A stretch of DNA of 64,000 nt from Bemisia tabaci (GCF_918797505.1 NC_092795.1:58068916-58132915), one strand, 5' to 3'; counted from the first letter of the stretch, positions 11,759 through 22,850 are shown. A program made the numbers and translations. Notes: a model not told the origin generated them from the sequence alone.

Positions 11759-12058
11759 CAGGGTGTCTACAAGTCCGGAATTTCTGGAAAGTCCGGAAAT
11801 GGTATTGATTTTTTAAGGGCGGTCCGGAAGTACTGAAAAAGTGCGGAAATTCCGCAAGAAGGTCCGGAATTTTTTTTCATTTTTGTCGCAATTTAAGCGA
11901 GAAATTCAAATCTTTGAAATTCTTCGCATTCGTCAATTGGAGGTTCCGAAAAAGCACTGAATGTTTCCGTTAAGAAGGTTCTGAATTTCTTGGGAATGTA
12001 CTGAAAAAGTACTGCAAAAGTACTGATTTTTGGCCAGCCTATTTTAGTAGACGCCCTG
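11759..12058. mobile_element. MITE family B, copy 2
   Basis: 300 bp with ends CAGGGTGTCTAC and GTAGACGCCCTG (one substitution). Interior GTCCGGAA and AAGTACTGA words occur in the same order as in copy 1. No clear TSD. Confidence 0.8.
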
Positions 12059-12794
12059 GTTATGGGTCCGAAAAATGTATTGCATTATTTATTGCAAAAT
12101 TTATTTTATTACCATCTGTAAATACCGGAAAAATTCTCCCGATGGTGCGTACCATGCTACCATGATTTCGAATTTCCACCATTCATCTCGCAATAAATGA
12201 ATTTCCGACTGCGCTAATACGAATCCCGCTCTGTAGCGCATCAAAATTTCATCCACCGGTCTTTCAGCGCTTCACCAGTCAACAGTCAACACCCACCGTC
12301 CACCACCCGCATCCCGGGCCAAAAAGCATTAGCCCGCCCTGCCACCCGCGCGGCGACCACCCGAAACCAATTACAGGCTCCCGGTAAATGGTTTATAAAT
12401 CTTGGCAATCTACGCGTTCTCACCGCATACACCGCAGTGACTGATAAGAATCAATAGGTGTATGACATCCCGGCCTCGATACGGTTGTTAAACCATCTGT
12501 TAGTCGTCCCGTCGCGTCGGCCGCGTATCTCGTGTCTGCTCTCGCTTTCGCTCCCCCATGCTCCACGTTCCCGCGTATCAGTTATCACTCAATTTATCCG
12601 CGCCGCCCCATTTGCACCCCCGCACCTTCGCGTTAAGCCCTATTTGTTAATCAATATCAACCAGGGGCTCAGTGTCCGCACCGCCTGATTCGTGGGTAGA
12701 TACCGGCTCGGTTACTTTTGAATTAATCATCCTTTCAGCGGATCTCACTCACTTTTTGATAAAAGCACGCGGCAGAAACAGCCTGGACTACCTG
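12059..12794. other. Low-repeat, moderately G/C-rich DNA
   Basis: No gene recognised. The block at 12260-12720 lacks obvious MITE sequence and includes GATA words. It could be regulatory, but nothing in it decides that. Confidence 0.45.
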
Positions 12795-13031
12795 AACGCT
12801 GTACGAACATACATGCGTTGCCAAATTTCCTTTGGTAAATCACAAATTTTTTGGGAAAGTTTGTAAATACATTTCCTCCAATTTTTCTAATAATTTTGTT
12901 CGCAATTCCGACTAAAGTTCCTGAAAATGTCAAGGAAAAATATTCATAGCTAACCTTAAAAATAAACATTTTATCGGAGGAAATTTGGCAACTCTCGAAT
13001 GCTCAGACGGCGTTTTTCCTTAGCTCGGCAG
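12795..13031. mobile_element. MITE family C, copy 1 (decayed left end)
   Basis: The right end ACGGCGTTTTTCCTTAGCTC-GGCAG is a good family C terminus. The left arm is recognisable only from GCGTTGCCAAATTTCC inward, with AACGCTGTACG as a decayed terminus. The GTTGCCAAATTTCC subterminal blocks face each other. Confidence 0.7.
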
Positions 13032-13706
13032 ACTACCAGCGCATAAAATTCTATCAAGGGTGGCGAGCATCTGATAAACTCATCCATGTGAATCATCAGG
13101 AATTGGTCAACGGTGGACAATATCGGAAATTCGTGTGGAAAATTGCAAGCAAATCAAGATTGTCTCCTCGCTGTAAATTTAATGAAAGTCTTCAAACAAA
13201 AAGTTATTTTAGCAGATAAGTTACGGAAATGTGAGACATTTTGAAGTGTAAATGCGGAACTGGGGGGGGGGGGGTGGCCTTCCTCCAAGGAGTGTGAGAG
13301 ATGTTGTTAAATAAGTGCGTACGTCTCTCATCTTTGAAATTGTACTGGTCATCTATTCGGTAAGAACAGCTTATAATTGTCCTTAAGACGAATCAATTTT
13401 TCAAAATGTTTTCCCAGCGAGGCCCCTGAGATCCCTCTACACAACTGCAGAAGCTTGCTCGAACCCTCCTTGGTGGGGTGTCTCTCCTTGCCCTCCAAAT
13501 CCTCCTTGATGAGGTGCCCTTCTACCCCCCATAGAAAGTTCCTAGTTCCGCCCATGTGTCAAATACGAGTACTTCTCGGTTTGAAGTTGAGTAGAATTCA
13601 AAACATGTATAAAACGAAGCACATTTTGGTCGCAGAAACTGCGATTTTGAACAAGTCCCCTATAATAGCCGTGATGGCCCAAGAGACAACACGCGAGAAG
13701 ATGAGT
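13032..13706. other. No gene recognised; G13 tract
   Basis: A run of 13 G lies at 13262-13274. The overlapping frames at 13349-13724 on both strands show no known domain. Confidence 0.5.
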
Positions 13707-13949
13707 GTAGGTGAAAAAAAGTAGCTTGGATCTAGAGTTCAGACCCTTGATAACGTTGACAAGAAAAAATACTCTTGATTCAATCCGATTATTTCTTGAA
13801 TCGGATAACCAAGCCTCTTGATCTAGGCAGATTTCTTTTTGATTCAAGCAAGAGTATCGTCTCTTGTCGCGCTTGAATCAAGAGTATCGTCTCTTGTCTA
13901 TGTTTTTAAGAGTCTGGACTCTACATTCAAGCGAAGTTTTTTTCCAGTG
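13707..13949. mobile_element. MITE family H, copy 1
   Basis: Palindromic: TTGGATCTAGAG...CCCTTGA on the left and TTAAGAGTCTGGACTCTA on the right, ending TTTTTTCCAGTG. The interior repeats CTCTTGATTCAA in both orientations and has a short local duplication of AGAGTATCGTCTCTTGTC near 13852-13898. The left CACTGG end is degraded. Confidence 0.7.
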
Positions 13950-14797
13950 TGTCATCAGCTTTAACTCATTCTAGCCCCCGTCCTCTTGGTTCCCTTTTGC
14001 CACATTTATGAGATTGATACACAGAAAAATAGGCCGTTTTAATTAGAAATGAAGCCACCCCTCCTCCCCCTCCCCACAATTCTTCCTCTGGCGTTTTTGT
14101 GTCGTGATGGCATATAATTGGATCCTGTCTTTCGGAGAGCGCGGAGCATGAAAGCTCGAGCCATTCAGACATTCACGCATGTCACCGACACGACGACGAC
14201 GCAGCCGTGCGCTGTTCACGATTGCGTCACCGAGTAGTGCCTCTTTCTCACAATCGGTTGAACGCTCCGCCGCGCCGCGCCGGTTGTGTGGCTACTGGCC
14301 GCCAGCCAATCGAACGGCCCGATCGAATAGCACTCGGTTTAAGCCCGATTATGACGGCAAGAAAAAAGATGAAATCGGATTTGCCACCTCAGATTTCATC
14401 TGAACTCCCAGCCTAAGGCTCCTTAATCTATCATTGAAGCCTTGAATGGTCATTTTTGGACGCCCGCTTTGGGCCGCTGTAAGATGTCATATTTTTTGCT
14501 ATTTCAAAATTTGGCAGGGGAAATATACTTCTCAGGGGAGTTTTCTGGTGACGGGAGAGCAGAGACCACGAAAGCGGTCTTTTTAATCACGGAATGGGGA
14601 AAGAGGAGGAAAATGGAGGATTTCTTCGGTAAATTGCTAAAATTGTGCAACCGGTTCTCTAATTACAAGTAACTTGTCCGGGAGCTCTGCTATAAATTTT
14701 CTCCTGAATCTGCTTCGAAGTTTCCTTCATTATTGTGTGGAAGTAAGCTAACCTCTGGTGAATTTCATTTGCTGCAAAGGCAATGAATAATTGCACA
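13950..14797. other. No gene recognised
   Basis: A C/G-rich stretch lies at 14170-14345. Overlapping + frames there are arginine/serine-rich in a way explained by base composition. No repeat was recognised up to the TSD of the next MITE. Confidence 0.5.
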
Positions 14798-15062
14798 CAG
14801 GGTGGCATGAAACGTAAGAAAGAAATGAAAGATTGGAAACTTCAGTGAAACATTTCATGAAAATTCACGAGGCCGTGAAGTATTTCATATTTTTATTGTA
14901 TTATGCAACCCTCACGCATACGCACAAAAATCGAAGAAAGTCACGATTTTTACATTTTTCGAAACGAGGAAAGGAATTGGTATTTTCCAATATATTTCAT
15001 AAATTTCTGAAATTTTTTCAAGTGAAATTTCAAGATTTTATGTTTCATGTTTTGTCACCCTG
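14798..15062 (+). mobile_element. MITE family K, copy 1 (hAT-like)
   Basis: Ends are CAGGGTGGCATGAAACG and the complement of CAGGGTGACAAAACATG. It is flanked by a perfect 8-bp TSD, ATTGCACA (14790-14797 and 15063-15070), which places it with hAT elements. The interior is rich in GTGAAATTTCATGAAA words. A second copy in reverse orientation is at 26805-27090. Confidence 0.88.
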
Positions 15063-15256
15063 ATTGCACAACTATTTTAGTAGCATTCCATGCCTCACAA
15101 GCCCTTTCACTGAAGGAGTCCTTACTTATCCTTCGCTCCCTCGGATTTCAAATTTTCGATGTAGCGAGGAAACGGACCCATCCTATCAACGGAACGGTAA
15201 CTGCCCCGTTACGCGCGGTTTCGTCCAGGGCCCCCAAAAGGGCACTCGAGACAATA

Positions 15257-15529
15257 GATCGTTTTCGATAGTGGTTCGATGTATCGTTTGGTTCAAAACA
15301 ATAGACCATACCTCAAACAAAACCTTCAGGATTTCAGTCGGAAAAGCTGAAAATGAGGAAATTCCTAACTATTTCACCTTGCGATGCCATTTCGTACTCA
15401 TAAGAATCAAAAATCCATCAGGAAAACCCAGTTTCCTCAGATTACTCGATTGACTTTTGAGGCTATGTTTACATGTCGAACCAATCGATATCGATACAAT
15501 CCCGCCTATTTGATGTATCGAAAACGATC
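15257..15529. mobile_element. MITE family L, copy 1 (TA-inserting)
   Basis: Inverted ends GATCGTTTTCGATA and TATCGAAAACGATC are each flanked by TA. Subterminal GGTTCGATGTATCG and AATCGATATCGATAC words follow. The TA target is confirmed by the nested copies at 30605-31154. This fits Tc1/mariner-type insertion. Confidence 0.8.
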
Positions 15530-15740
15530 TACATCGGCGGAACGAGCTTTGAGCTCGGTTCACGCAGATGAGTAGGCAACTTTTGGCACGGCATAATGAG
15601 GAGGTAATTAACACCCGGGAAGGCGGTAAATCTAGCAACGGCGGCATTAAGGCGGGATAATTGAAGGCGGGCGCTAGGCCTAGGCGTCTGAAAATCAGTT
15701 TTGCCCGAACGGATGTCCTCGAGCGGTGTTGCTCCCGATA

Positions 15741-15868
15741 ATTGGACGTATCTCTATCAAACGGAACTACGTGTATTGTGGACTGAGCCCTGTAATGCAT
15801 ATATTATTATGGGTCTCAGGGCTCATGTCTTAATGCACATAGTTCCGTTTGGCAGAAATACGTCCAAT
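15741..15868. mobile_element. Hairpin MITE family G, copy 1
   Basis: 128 bp: ATTGGACGTAT...CAAACGGAACTA on the left mirrors TAGTTCCGTTTGGCAG...ACGTCCAAT on the right. The centre is TGAGCCCTGTAATG...GTCTCAGGGCTCA, a palindromic core that recurs in other hairpins here. Confidence 0.85.
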
Positions 15869-16241
15869 TGGGTGCTAATGCACTCGGCTACCAGATCCTG
15901 CCGCCATCCCCGGTTGCCGCGCGCCGACCAGGAACGAAATCCAGCGGAGCCTCCTCGCGATATCCAACGGTTTCCAGGACGGTTTGACGGCGACGGGCAG
16001 GAAACAAAGTGATCTCGTTTCGCGAGAAGAAAAGCCGAGAATGAGCTGACAGAGGCGGCCGCCGCGCCGCGCTCATGCCCGCGTCCGTCAGACAATACAG
16101 AGAATGCCGCGATGGCAATAAAAACAATGCCAATGGAACCGATTATGAGCCGGGAGCCTCTGCTCTATCCTCCTGCCCTCCCTAATTTCTCTTTTCCACT
16201 CCTATTCCCAGCCTGAAGCCGTAAGTTTTCCACTCACAGCT
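15869..16241. other. No gene recognised
   Basis: 373 bp of G/C-richer sequence with overlapping short frames on both strands, none with a recognisable domain. Confidence 0.5.
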
Positions 16242-16764
16242 CTGCCGCGCTGAGGAAGAACGCCGTATGAACATTTCGTCGTCTCCCGCACGAAGGAACG
16301 TAACTCTATTTCAAGGTTGCCAAACTGACTCAAACAATTAATTTATTTCACAAAAATGTACGTAAGCAATTTGTGTCCAAAATATCTCTGTTTTTTGCTT
16401 GGAATCTAGAGAAAGATCACGGAAATTTTCAGTCAGAAATGCCCAAAATTCTCGTGGTTAAAAGGCAATTTGTGAGAGGAAATTTGGCAACATTGGAATG
16501 GAGTTACGTTCTTTCGTCCGGGAGACAACGATTTGAGAGTTGCCATTTCCCTTGGTAAAACGTGTATTTTTGACGCAATTTAAGCATATTTTCCTCGAAA
16601 TACTCTGATATTTTAGGTCGGATTGCCTACAAAATCATCTGAAAATTTTGGGGGCAATTTTTTGGGGGGAATACAATTTTCCCAGTAAATTAGGTTTTTA
16701 TCGAAAGAAATTTGGCAACGTCTGACTCTGAAGGCTCATACGGCGTTCTTCCTTAGCACGGCAG
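16242..16764. mobile_element. MITE family C, copy 2, split by a family D insertion
   Basis: The left end CTGCCGCGCTGAGGAAGAAC and right end CTTCCTTAGCACGGCAG are flanked by the perfect 4-bp TSD AGCT (16238-16241, 16765-16768). Removing the nested family D element and one of its TSDs restores the usual ~265-bp family C layout, including the GAGAGTTGCC junction. Confidence 0.88.
16277..16530. mobile_element. MITE family D, copy 2, nested in family C
   Basis: The best-preserved family D copy: CGTCGTCTCCCGCACGAAGG at the left and TCGTCCGGGAGACAACG at the right, 254 bp. A perfect 4-bp TSD, ATTT (16273-16276, 16531-16534), lies within the host family C arm. GTTGCCAAA blocks lie ~35 bp inside each end. 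Confidence 0.9.
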
Positions 16765-16793
16765 AGCTCCTGAATGCCGTTTCCAGTGGCGTG

Positions 16794-16976
16794 GCGTGCT
16801 GTGCGATTCACCGCTCGATCTGCCGTTCAACACATAAATGTATAAAATAACGTATAAATCCCTATGGAAAAGGATCGAATTACAGGGTTTTCGCAACGAA
16901 CACCTTTAAAATCAATTCTTTACCATAGCTTCAAATGGGGGAGTATCAATGATCGACCATTAACGCCTCATCATTG
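16794..16976. mobile_element. Family A hAT-like MITE, copy 4 (degraded)
   Basis: The left terminus CAGTGGCGTGGCGTG is intact. The right terminus has decayed (GCCTCATCATTG). The flanks GCCGTTTC and GCCTTTTC match at 7 of 8, supporting the boundaries. It is ~19 bp longer than other copies, from extra sequence in the left arm near 16825-16855. Confidence 0.8.
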
Positions 16977-18665
16977 GCCTTTTCGGGCTTGTGGATAGAG
17001 CAACCTCTACGATCCGATTTTGTTTTTGCTGGATCTGGCTAAACCGAGGGGTTCACAAGATTGAACTCCGTTGACATGAGAATGTATGTGATTTCTATCG
17101 ACGCGCACAGCACACGTCTATTTGACATGACACATACACGGTGAACTGCGAAACAGAACCAACATTTTTCTTTCACCCTAAGGAGCGAGGAAGGGTGGTA
17201 AGAGTTGCACGCGGAGGAAGGAAGCGCTTTCAAAGAATGGTCACATTTTCTATCGCATTTATTAAGCTTGTCGTCACTGCATAAGTATCATGTTGAGTGC
17301 AGTGCTGGCCAGCAGTGATACCGGATGTTTGAATAGTGTTCGGCCCATATTATCCCAAGGGAAATACAGGCCCATTCCAACATCCTGTTTCATAGTTTTT
17401 GGTCTGGGTTTTTCTTTCTTTTTTTTAGTTGTCAGGCAGATGATATGACATTGTAATAAAAACGTATTTAAAAGAAGAAGAAGAAGAAGAAGAGAAAAAT
17501 CTTGATATTTTCATATTTCCCCACGTTTATAGATTTCTTCTCTAAGTAAAGAAGTGTTCGCCCTCCCCGTCGGTTTTAATCGTCCTATATCATGAAGAAC
17601 GCGTCACGTCAAATTTGTGCGCCCACTCACGTTTATTTTCATACGTCTGTATTTTTATGGAAAGAACTCGTTCATGTATCATCTAACACTTTAATCCGGT
17701 TTTTATTCCCTCCTGTCTCGCGACACCCCTAACGTGAACCCAGCCCTCTCTTTTGAGTCTTCCTCTCACCATTGATCAGAATTTCCAGTGGACTCATTTT
17801 CATTGTTTTGCGACCAAACTGTGGCGCACGTTCAGACACTCCATTTCTCTCGAAACGCGTACTCCAATTTTTAGGTACCTGATGGTTACGCTCCCTGAGC
17901 CCTGACCGCTTCGCGGTCCAACCCCACGAAGGGCTTCGCGCCTATGGCGTTATGCGTTACGCGTTACTCAGTGTAACGCGTAACGTATAGATAACGCAGT
18001 ATAAAATCATGAGAGTAACTTACCCTCATGATTCTATACAGTAGAGTATGATACATGATTTGGTCCGTTACGACGAAATTCTGTTCATTAGACCTCCCCC
18101 CCCCCTCCATTCCACCCCTCCACACCCTCCCTTAGAATCATTCTATCACCACCTCGCCGAGTGCAAAACGTAAACGTCCCATACATGAACGCTGACCGCC
18201 CTCCAAACTCATTGTCAGCTGATGTAAGCCCTGACCCATCCAATAACTTTTGCAACTTACTGTCCGTCCGCTCGGCGACTATTTCAAAGTCCTCTTGATT
18301 AAATGAGCCACAGGGAGGGAGAGGGTGGGAGTCTGTTTGTGAGCCGAAAGAGAACGTTAGCATTTTCAGGAAATATGAAGCAACAGCCCTTGCGCACGAC
18401 AGAGTCAGACGGAGCCATAAATCGCTGGCGCTATTTAAAAGAGGGCAAACATACGGCTCGACGGCGTGCGCGCCCTGCAATTACTTCGCCCCTCGCCCCG
18501 CCACCCCCGCCGGCTCGGGCCCCGTCCGGCGCGCAACCCCCATAAGTCCCAGTCAGACAGCCGAGACGAGGCCCTCGCTCAACGTCACTCCCGAAAATGT
18601 TGGAGCGAATCGTCAAATATTCCGGACTTCGCTCGGTGCCGTTGCGGAAAATGAGTTTCGGGCCT
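16977..18665. other. 1.7 kb without a recognised gene
   Basis: It contains an AAG/GAA microsatellite at about 17472-17495, a C10 tract at 18096-18105 and one copy of a G/C-rich repeat (annotated separately). The 130-residue minus-strand frame at 18088-18480 has no known domain. Confidence 0.5.
17880..18040 (-). repeat. G/C-rich dispersed repeat, copy 1
   Basis: Read on the minus strand, this has AAAATCAT...TAACGC repeats, then GGCGCGAAGC and GGACCGCGAAGCGG. The same order appears at 53522-53640 and in part at 60270-60345 on the + strand. There are no visible inverted ends and no TSD, so its class is unknown. Confidence 0.5.
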
Positions 18666-19191
18666 ATAGACGCATTTAGTGTGACGTCACATCTCGATCT
18701 AATTTCAATATCTCGAAAGTCGGAATGTGCCCCAACAAACAAACACAACCAGTGGCGTGGCGTGCTTTTCGATATATCGATTGATCCGCCACTCAAACCT
18801 ATGAAAAAAGATCGATTATTGGGGTGTTCGCAGCGGACACCTTAGTAATCGATTCTTTTCCATAGCTTCCAATGGCGAGATATCGATAATCGATCATTCA
18901 CGCCACGCCACTGAACACAACGTTCGTCCGAAGACTAAGTATTATGTCACGAGCTTATTATATTATCAATTTTTGTGGTTGTGGTCTCGAACGATTTGGA
19001 AAATGACTAGCTTTCATAATTTTACGGTCCCGCGGATTAATGTTTTAGTTATAGGCTAGTTTTAGCTTTCTTCATCAATTGTTCGTTTTGGAGGTTATGT
19101 TTGTTTGTTTGGGCACATTTCGACTTTCGAGGTATCGAACCAACAATATCGTTCCGTGACGTCACCACTAAATGCGTCTATTTCCATTCGT
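18666..19191. mobile_element. Inverted-repeat element split by a family A MITE
   Basis: ATAGACGCATTTAGTG...GACGTCAC at the left pairs with GTGACGTCACCACTAAATG at the right. Further in, CGAAAGTCGGAATGTGCCCC pairs with GGGCACATTTCGACTTTCG, giving arms of ~95 bp. Family A copy 5 with its TSD sits at the inner end of the left arm and is therefore younger. Confidence 0.75.
18750..18913. mobile_element. Family A hAT-like MITE, copy 5 (nested)
   Basis: 164 bp with intact termini and a perfect 8-bp TSD, AACACAAC (18742-18749, 18914-18921). It is inserted inside the surrounding inverted-repeat element. Confidence 0.93.
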
Positions 19192-19514
19192 TTGCCTCGA
19201 TGTCAGTGTGTCCATGGCAGGAGTCGGGAGTCCCCGGGCAAGAGCACGCTGCGTGTTATCACACTCGAAGGGGTAAATTAATTATCGAGATCTCCGGCCC
19301 GAATTTTGTCGTGACGCACGGTCTGCTACGGTTGTTCAACCAGAACCGCACCCCGACGAATTAAAAGCGCTGCGACGGATTTAAGTGGGCTAGTGACGTT
19401 TTTGAATCATTTTTAAGTAGGCATGTTTTTACTCACAAAATTCAGGCACAGGCGGCCAGCTCAATCGCGTCAGGATCAGGAGCTGTGGATCACGAGTGGT
19501 TTTTGAGTTCTAAA
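19192..19514. other. No gene recognised
   Basis: 323 bp between two elements with no known repeat or domain. Confidence 0.5.
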
Positions 19515-19769
19515 TTGGACCGCGTTAAGCAGAAAGGAGCCAAGCCACACCAGCTATATTGCCAGCTTCAATTGGACATTCCAATTTTTTACATGAAAAC
19601 GGTTGTGCGGATGTGTGTGCAAATTTCAGTACATTTTCTGGATTGTACGAAGCAAATTCCTTTAAATTTTCAAAAGAATTCGCACAAAGGTTCTCTTTTA
19701 AAAAATTAAATTGCCCAGTTAAATTTGGCAATTGGTGCATTGGTTCCTTTCTGCTAAACGCGGTCAAGG
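19515..19769. mobile_element. MITE family F, copy 1
   Basis: TTGGACCGCGTTAAGCAGAA at the left matches the complement of TTTCTGCTAAACGCGGTCAA at the right. TAAA flanks both sides (19511-19514, 19770-19773), fitting a 4-bp TSD. The subterminal ATTGCCA and TTTTAAAAAATTAAATTG blocks resemble those of families C-E. Confidence 0.8.
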
Positions 19770-20712
19770 TAAAAATTCTCGAAGTATGTTGGGAGAGGAA
19801 AACTTTCTTTGAGAGTTTTCTCATAGATCGAGCAATTTCTTGAGATTTTTATCCTTTTTACCATTTTTGAAATAGACGAAACAACTTAAAAAATGTAATC
19901 AAAAGCATGTGTGTCATTTTTTCTTTTTTTTCGCATATTTTTTAGCGTGACCGTAACTAGGGAATTATTGATAGTTGATGAGAAATGACAGCGAATAGGC
20001 TTTGAAGTGAAGGATTGCATTAAAACTTTTTTGGAATTCTTTCACAAAATTACTCTGGCGTCACAGCTTAGAGTAAATTATTATGATTGAACCCCACGAT
20101 TTCGGGGGAGGGACTCCTCGAAATTTGCTCGGTTTTGCTCTGCTAACTAATTCCCTCAAAGCAGTTGAACAATATAGTTTTCCCAGAAGGGAAGAAAACA
20201 TTGAAAGTCCTGCCCTTGGAGAATGGAGAGTCCTCCGCGCAACTTAGTTAAAAACTATTTTTAGCATCTTATCGCTATTCCCAGACGGTAAACAACGTAT
20301 AATTCATCTGATATTTATTTTTCCCTCTGAAGGGGATTTATCGTGATCTAGCCAGCTTTGTTTCTTTCCTTTTTTTTGTATCTGAACTTCCTCTTGGCGA
20401 GTCGAATCATCCACATCCCCTTCATTTCAATCAATAGATTCATGTTTCCAGCGAGAATAAACATTCTCCCGTCGGTGGATGAGAAGGGAAGGATGCACAT
20501 GCACAATCTATGCACTGTTTATTTTCGGTAAAAAAAGCAATTGAATTTGGTCTCGTGCAGTATATTGTAAAGTAAAGCTGTACTTGAAATTTGAAGCAGA
20601 CACAATTTACTCGTATAAATCCCATGATTTTTGTATTTAAATTCCATAGCGAATCTACATTATATTTTATATATAATCTAACCGACGTAGTTAGTTGCCT
20701 CGCTGTAAAGGT
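19770..20712. other. No gene recognised
   Basis: 943 bp of A/T-rich DNA. A 99-residue minus-strand frame at 20440-20739 has no recognisable domain and overlaps the repeat that follows. Confidence 0.5.
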
Positions 20713-20815
20713 CGAAGAGGTCCCTATGGTCTCATGCACTCATTTAAAAACGTAGGATCGAATGCACCCAGAGCTCTTTTTCAGCGTCTTATTACACCAG
20801 ACTTGAAGTGCATAC
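20713..20815 (+). repeat. Dispersed repeat, copy 1 of 2
   Basis: GAGGTCC...GTCTCATGCACTCATT, then AACGTAGGATC and TTTTCAGC...CACCAGACTTGAA. It matches 21568-21672 closely in the same order and orientation, ~850 bp apart. Class unknown. Confidence 0.7.
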
Positions 20816-20829
20816 TTGGATGTAATATA

Positions 20830-21050
20830 CAGGGTTATTCAAAAGTTACGCACCACTGGCCATGAGGGGGATGGCCATTTAAAATTTTAGAGTTGCCCCC
20901 CACCCCTCTCTCCCCGAGGGGATCAAAAACTGGAAAGTACCTAAAAAAAGTTTCCCCCTCGATATGAGGAAAAACGTCTTAAACCGCAAGTCGATATCAT
21001 AATTAGAACTTAAGTAATGGCCAGTGGTGCGTGACTTTTGAATAACCCTG
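20830..21050. mobile_element. Mariner-like MITE, 221 bp
   Basis: CAGGGTTATTCAAAAGTTAC at the left and GTGACTTTTGAATAACCCTG at the right, each bordered by TA. GCACCACTGGCCAT also pairs with ATGGCCAGTGGTGC, giving ~37-bp inverted ends. CAGGGT-type ends with a TA target match mariner elements. No transposase is present. Confidence 0.88.
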
Positions 21051-21567
21051 TATGTCTTCTTTAAGTTGCATACTTAAAACGGCATATCATAGCCAGGAAT
21101 ACTAATTGCACTCATCCAGTGCTATTTTATTGGTTCAAAGTGCACTGTCTTGCAACTGCTTACTTCCGATCGCATCTGGTGGTGATCCGTTCAGATAAAT
21201 GGTACAGCTTCCTCTATTTTGGTTCGTTTTGAGACGTTTCATTTTAGCTTTTTCTGGAGGCACATTTAGCCCTCGTTTTCCGTAGATGTCTAGAACAGCA
21301 CGTTTTGTTCTGAATTATGTAAATTCTAAATACGTCCAAGTCTCAGCGACCAATTAACTGCAAGATAAATGGACCGTATTTATCTTACTCTATCACAGCC
21401 TTCGTCTACCGCGATTAACGCTGTGACACTTGGGCATTCAAATACATGAATATTTTTTCATGATGCGCAATTATAAGAGATTTAAATTTTCTTCTCGACG
21501 GATACTTTCTACCAGCGCGGCAGTCTTCAAGATTAACCTTAAAAACGTATATGTATTGTGAATGTTG
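21051..21567. other. No gene recognised
   Basis: 517 bp. GTTGCATACTTAAAACGG near 21066 echoes GTGCATACTTGGATG at 20808, suggesting that the mariner-like MITE sits inside an older repeat. Confidence 0.5.
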
Positions 21568-21672
21568 GCAAATCAGGGAAAGAGGTCCGTATTGTCTCAT
21601 GCACTCATTTGAAAACGTAGGATCTAGTGCCCTAGATCTCATTTTCAGCATCTTGTTTCACCAGACTTGAAA
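21568..21672 (+). repeat. Dispersed repeat, copy 2 of 2
   Basis: Direct repeat of 20713-20815 (GTCTCATGCACTCATTTGAA, AACGTAGGATC, CACCAGACTTGAAAT). It differs by scattered substitutions. Confidence 0.7.
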
Positions 21673-21750
21673 TCATTGAGCATTGAAGCGTCAGAGAAAT
21701 GTAACAAAAGTGGGAAAACACTTGACCAGAGAGAATCCTTTTTCAAGCAA

Positions 21751-21835
21751 CCTTTAATCCTTTCACAAGTATCCTTTAATCCTCTGAATCCTTTTACAAG
21801 TATCCTTTAATCCTCTGAATCCTTTTACAAGTAAT
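21751..21835 (+). repeat. Tandem repeat, ~31-bp unit
   Basis: The unit ACAAGTATCCTTTAATCC-TCTGAATCCTTTT occurs nearly twice, with a partial earlier unit (TTTAATCCTTTCACAAG). Local duplication is the simplest origin. Confidence 0.8.
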
Positions 21836-21891
21836 GTTTCGGTAAATAAATATCAGTTAGTTAGTTATAGTTAATTACTTAATTACAACAA

Positions 21892-22024
21892 TTAGCAACT
21901 TGGCTATCCACATCGGAGATAGATCAGGAAATAACCTTAAATTTTGAGATTTACTTGTTTTCTACACTTTTATTTGTGTACAAAAAAATAAGCGGAAAAT
22001 CGGCACAAAATATCAGGATTTCCA

Positions 22025-22059
<35 letters not shown>

Positions 22060-22110
22060 GCCACTGTACTGATAGGAACCACTCGATAAAGCAACTGATT
22101 GTGAGAACAA
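21892..22110 (+). repeat. Direct repeat left of a foldback element
   Basis: It starts TTAGCAACTTGGCTATCC and ends GAGAACAA. It includes TAAGCGGAAAATCGGCAC, an A30 run (22027-22056) and ACTCGCCACTGTACTG. It recurs at 22661-22850 with ~11 A and a few substitutions or indels. The two copies directly border the foldback between them. Confidence 0.85.
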
Positions 22111-22660
22111 TGGACCACTAGACAATGTACGAATTTAAGCAATCTGATACATGTTTTGTAACCAGAATTTCACGTAGAACACGATTCACACTACGAAAAT
22201 TACCGAAATCAACTTCTAATGAAGATATTAACGTTTTTATTTCGCACTGATTACGAGGAATTTGAACTGCCCGCTCACAAGAAACTCAAAGCTCTACGTG
22301 AGTCAAATCGCGCACTACAACGGTTTCAGCAAGCTTCTCAATCGAGCAATGTTCATTTTCCACCATGTGTTGTTCAAACTATTGGTAATTTGCTATAGCT
22401 GAGCCAAAGTGTCAAGATTGAAGTTGAAGATTTTTACATCGCAGAGACTGTCATGATAAACATTTAGCGCGCGATGTAAATCACGTAGAGCATTGAGTTT
22501 TCATGAGCGGGTGGTTTGAATTCACGTATCAAGAATCGTTAAATATCTTTGGAAGGAGTTGAATTCGGTAATTTTCGTTGTGCGCGTCGTATTCTACGTG
22601 AAATTTTAGTTACGAATCATGTATCAGAATGCTGAAATTCGTACCTTGTCTAGTGGTCCA
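22111..22660. mobile_element. Foldback element, 550 bp
   Basis: TGGACCACTAGACAA at the left and TTGTCTAGTGGTCCA at the right. The imperfect arms of ~230 bp run inward through ATTTCACGTAGAA and AAAATTACCGAA. Nothing is coded. It lies exactly between the two copies of a ~200-bp direct repeat. Confidence 0.8.
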
Positions 22661-22850
22661 TTAGCAACTTGGCTATCCACATCGGAGATCAGGAAAAAAC
22701 CTTAAATTTTGAGATTTACTTGTTTTCTACACTTTTATTTGTATGTAAAAAAAATAAGCGGAAAATCGGCACAAAATATCAGGATTTCCAGTAAAAAAAA
22801 AACTCGCCACTGTACTGATAGGAACCACTCGATGAAGCAACTGAGAACAA
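22661..22850 (+). repeat. Direct repeat right of a foldback element
   Basis: Second copy of 21892-22110, starting immediately after the foldback terminus. Differences include loss of TAGA in GGAGATAGATCAGG, a shorter A run and loss of ATTGTG near the end. Confidence 0.85.

Noticed and set aside
15369..15800. 143-residue minus-strand frame
   Set aside because: It runs across a family L MITE and into a family G hairpin, so the frame is a by-product of repeats.
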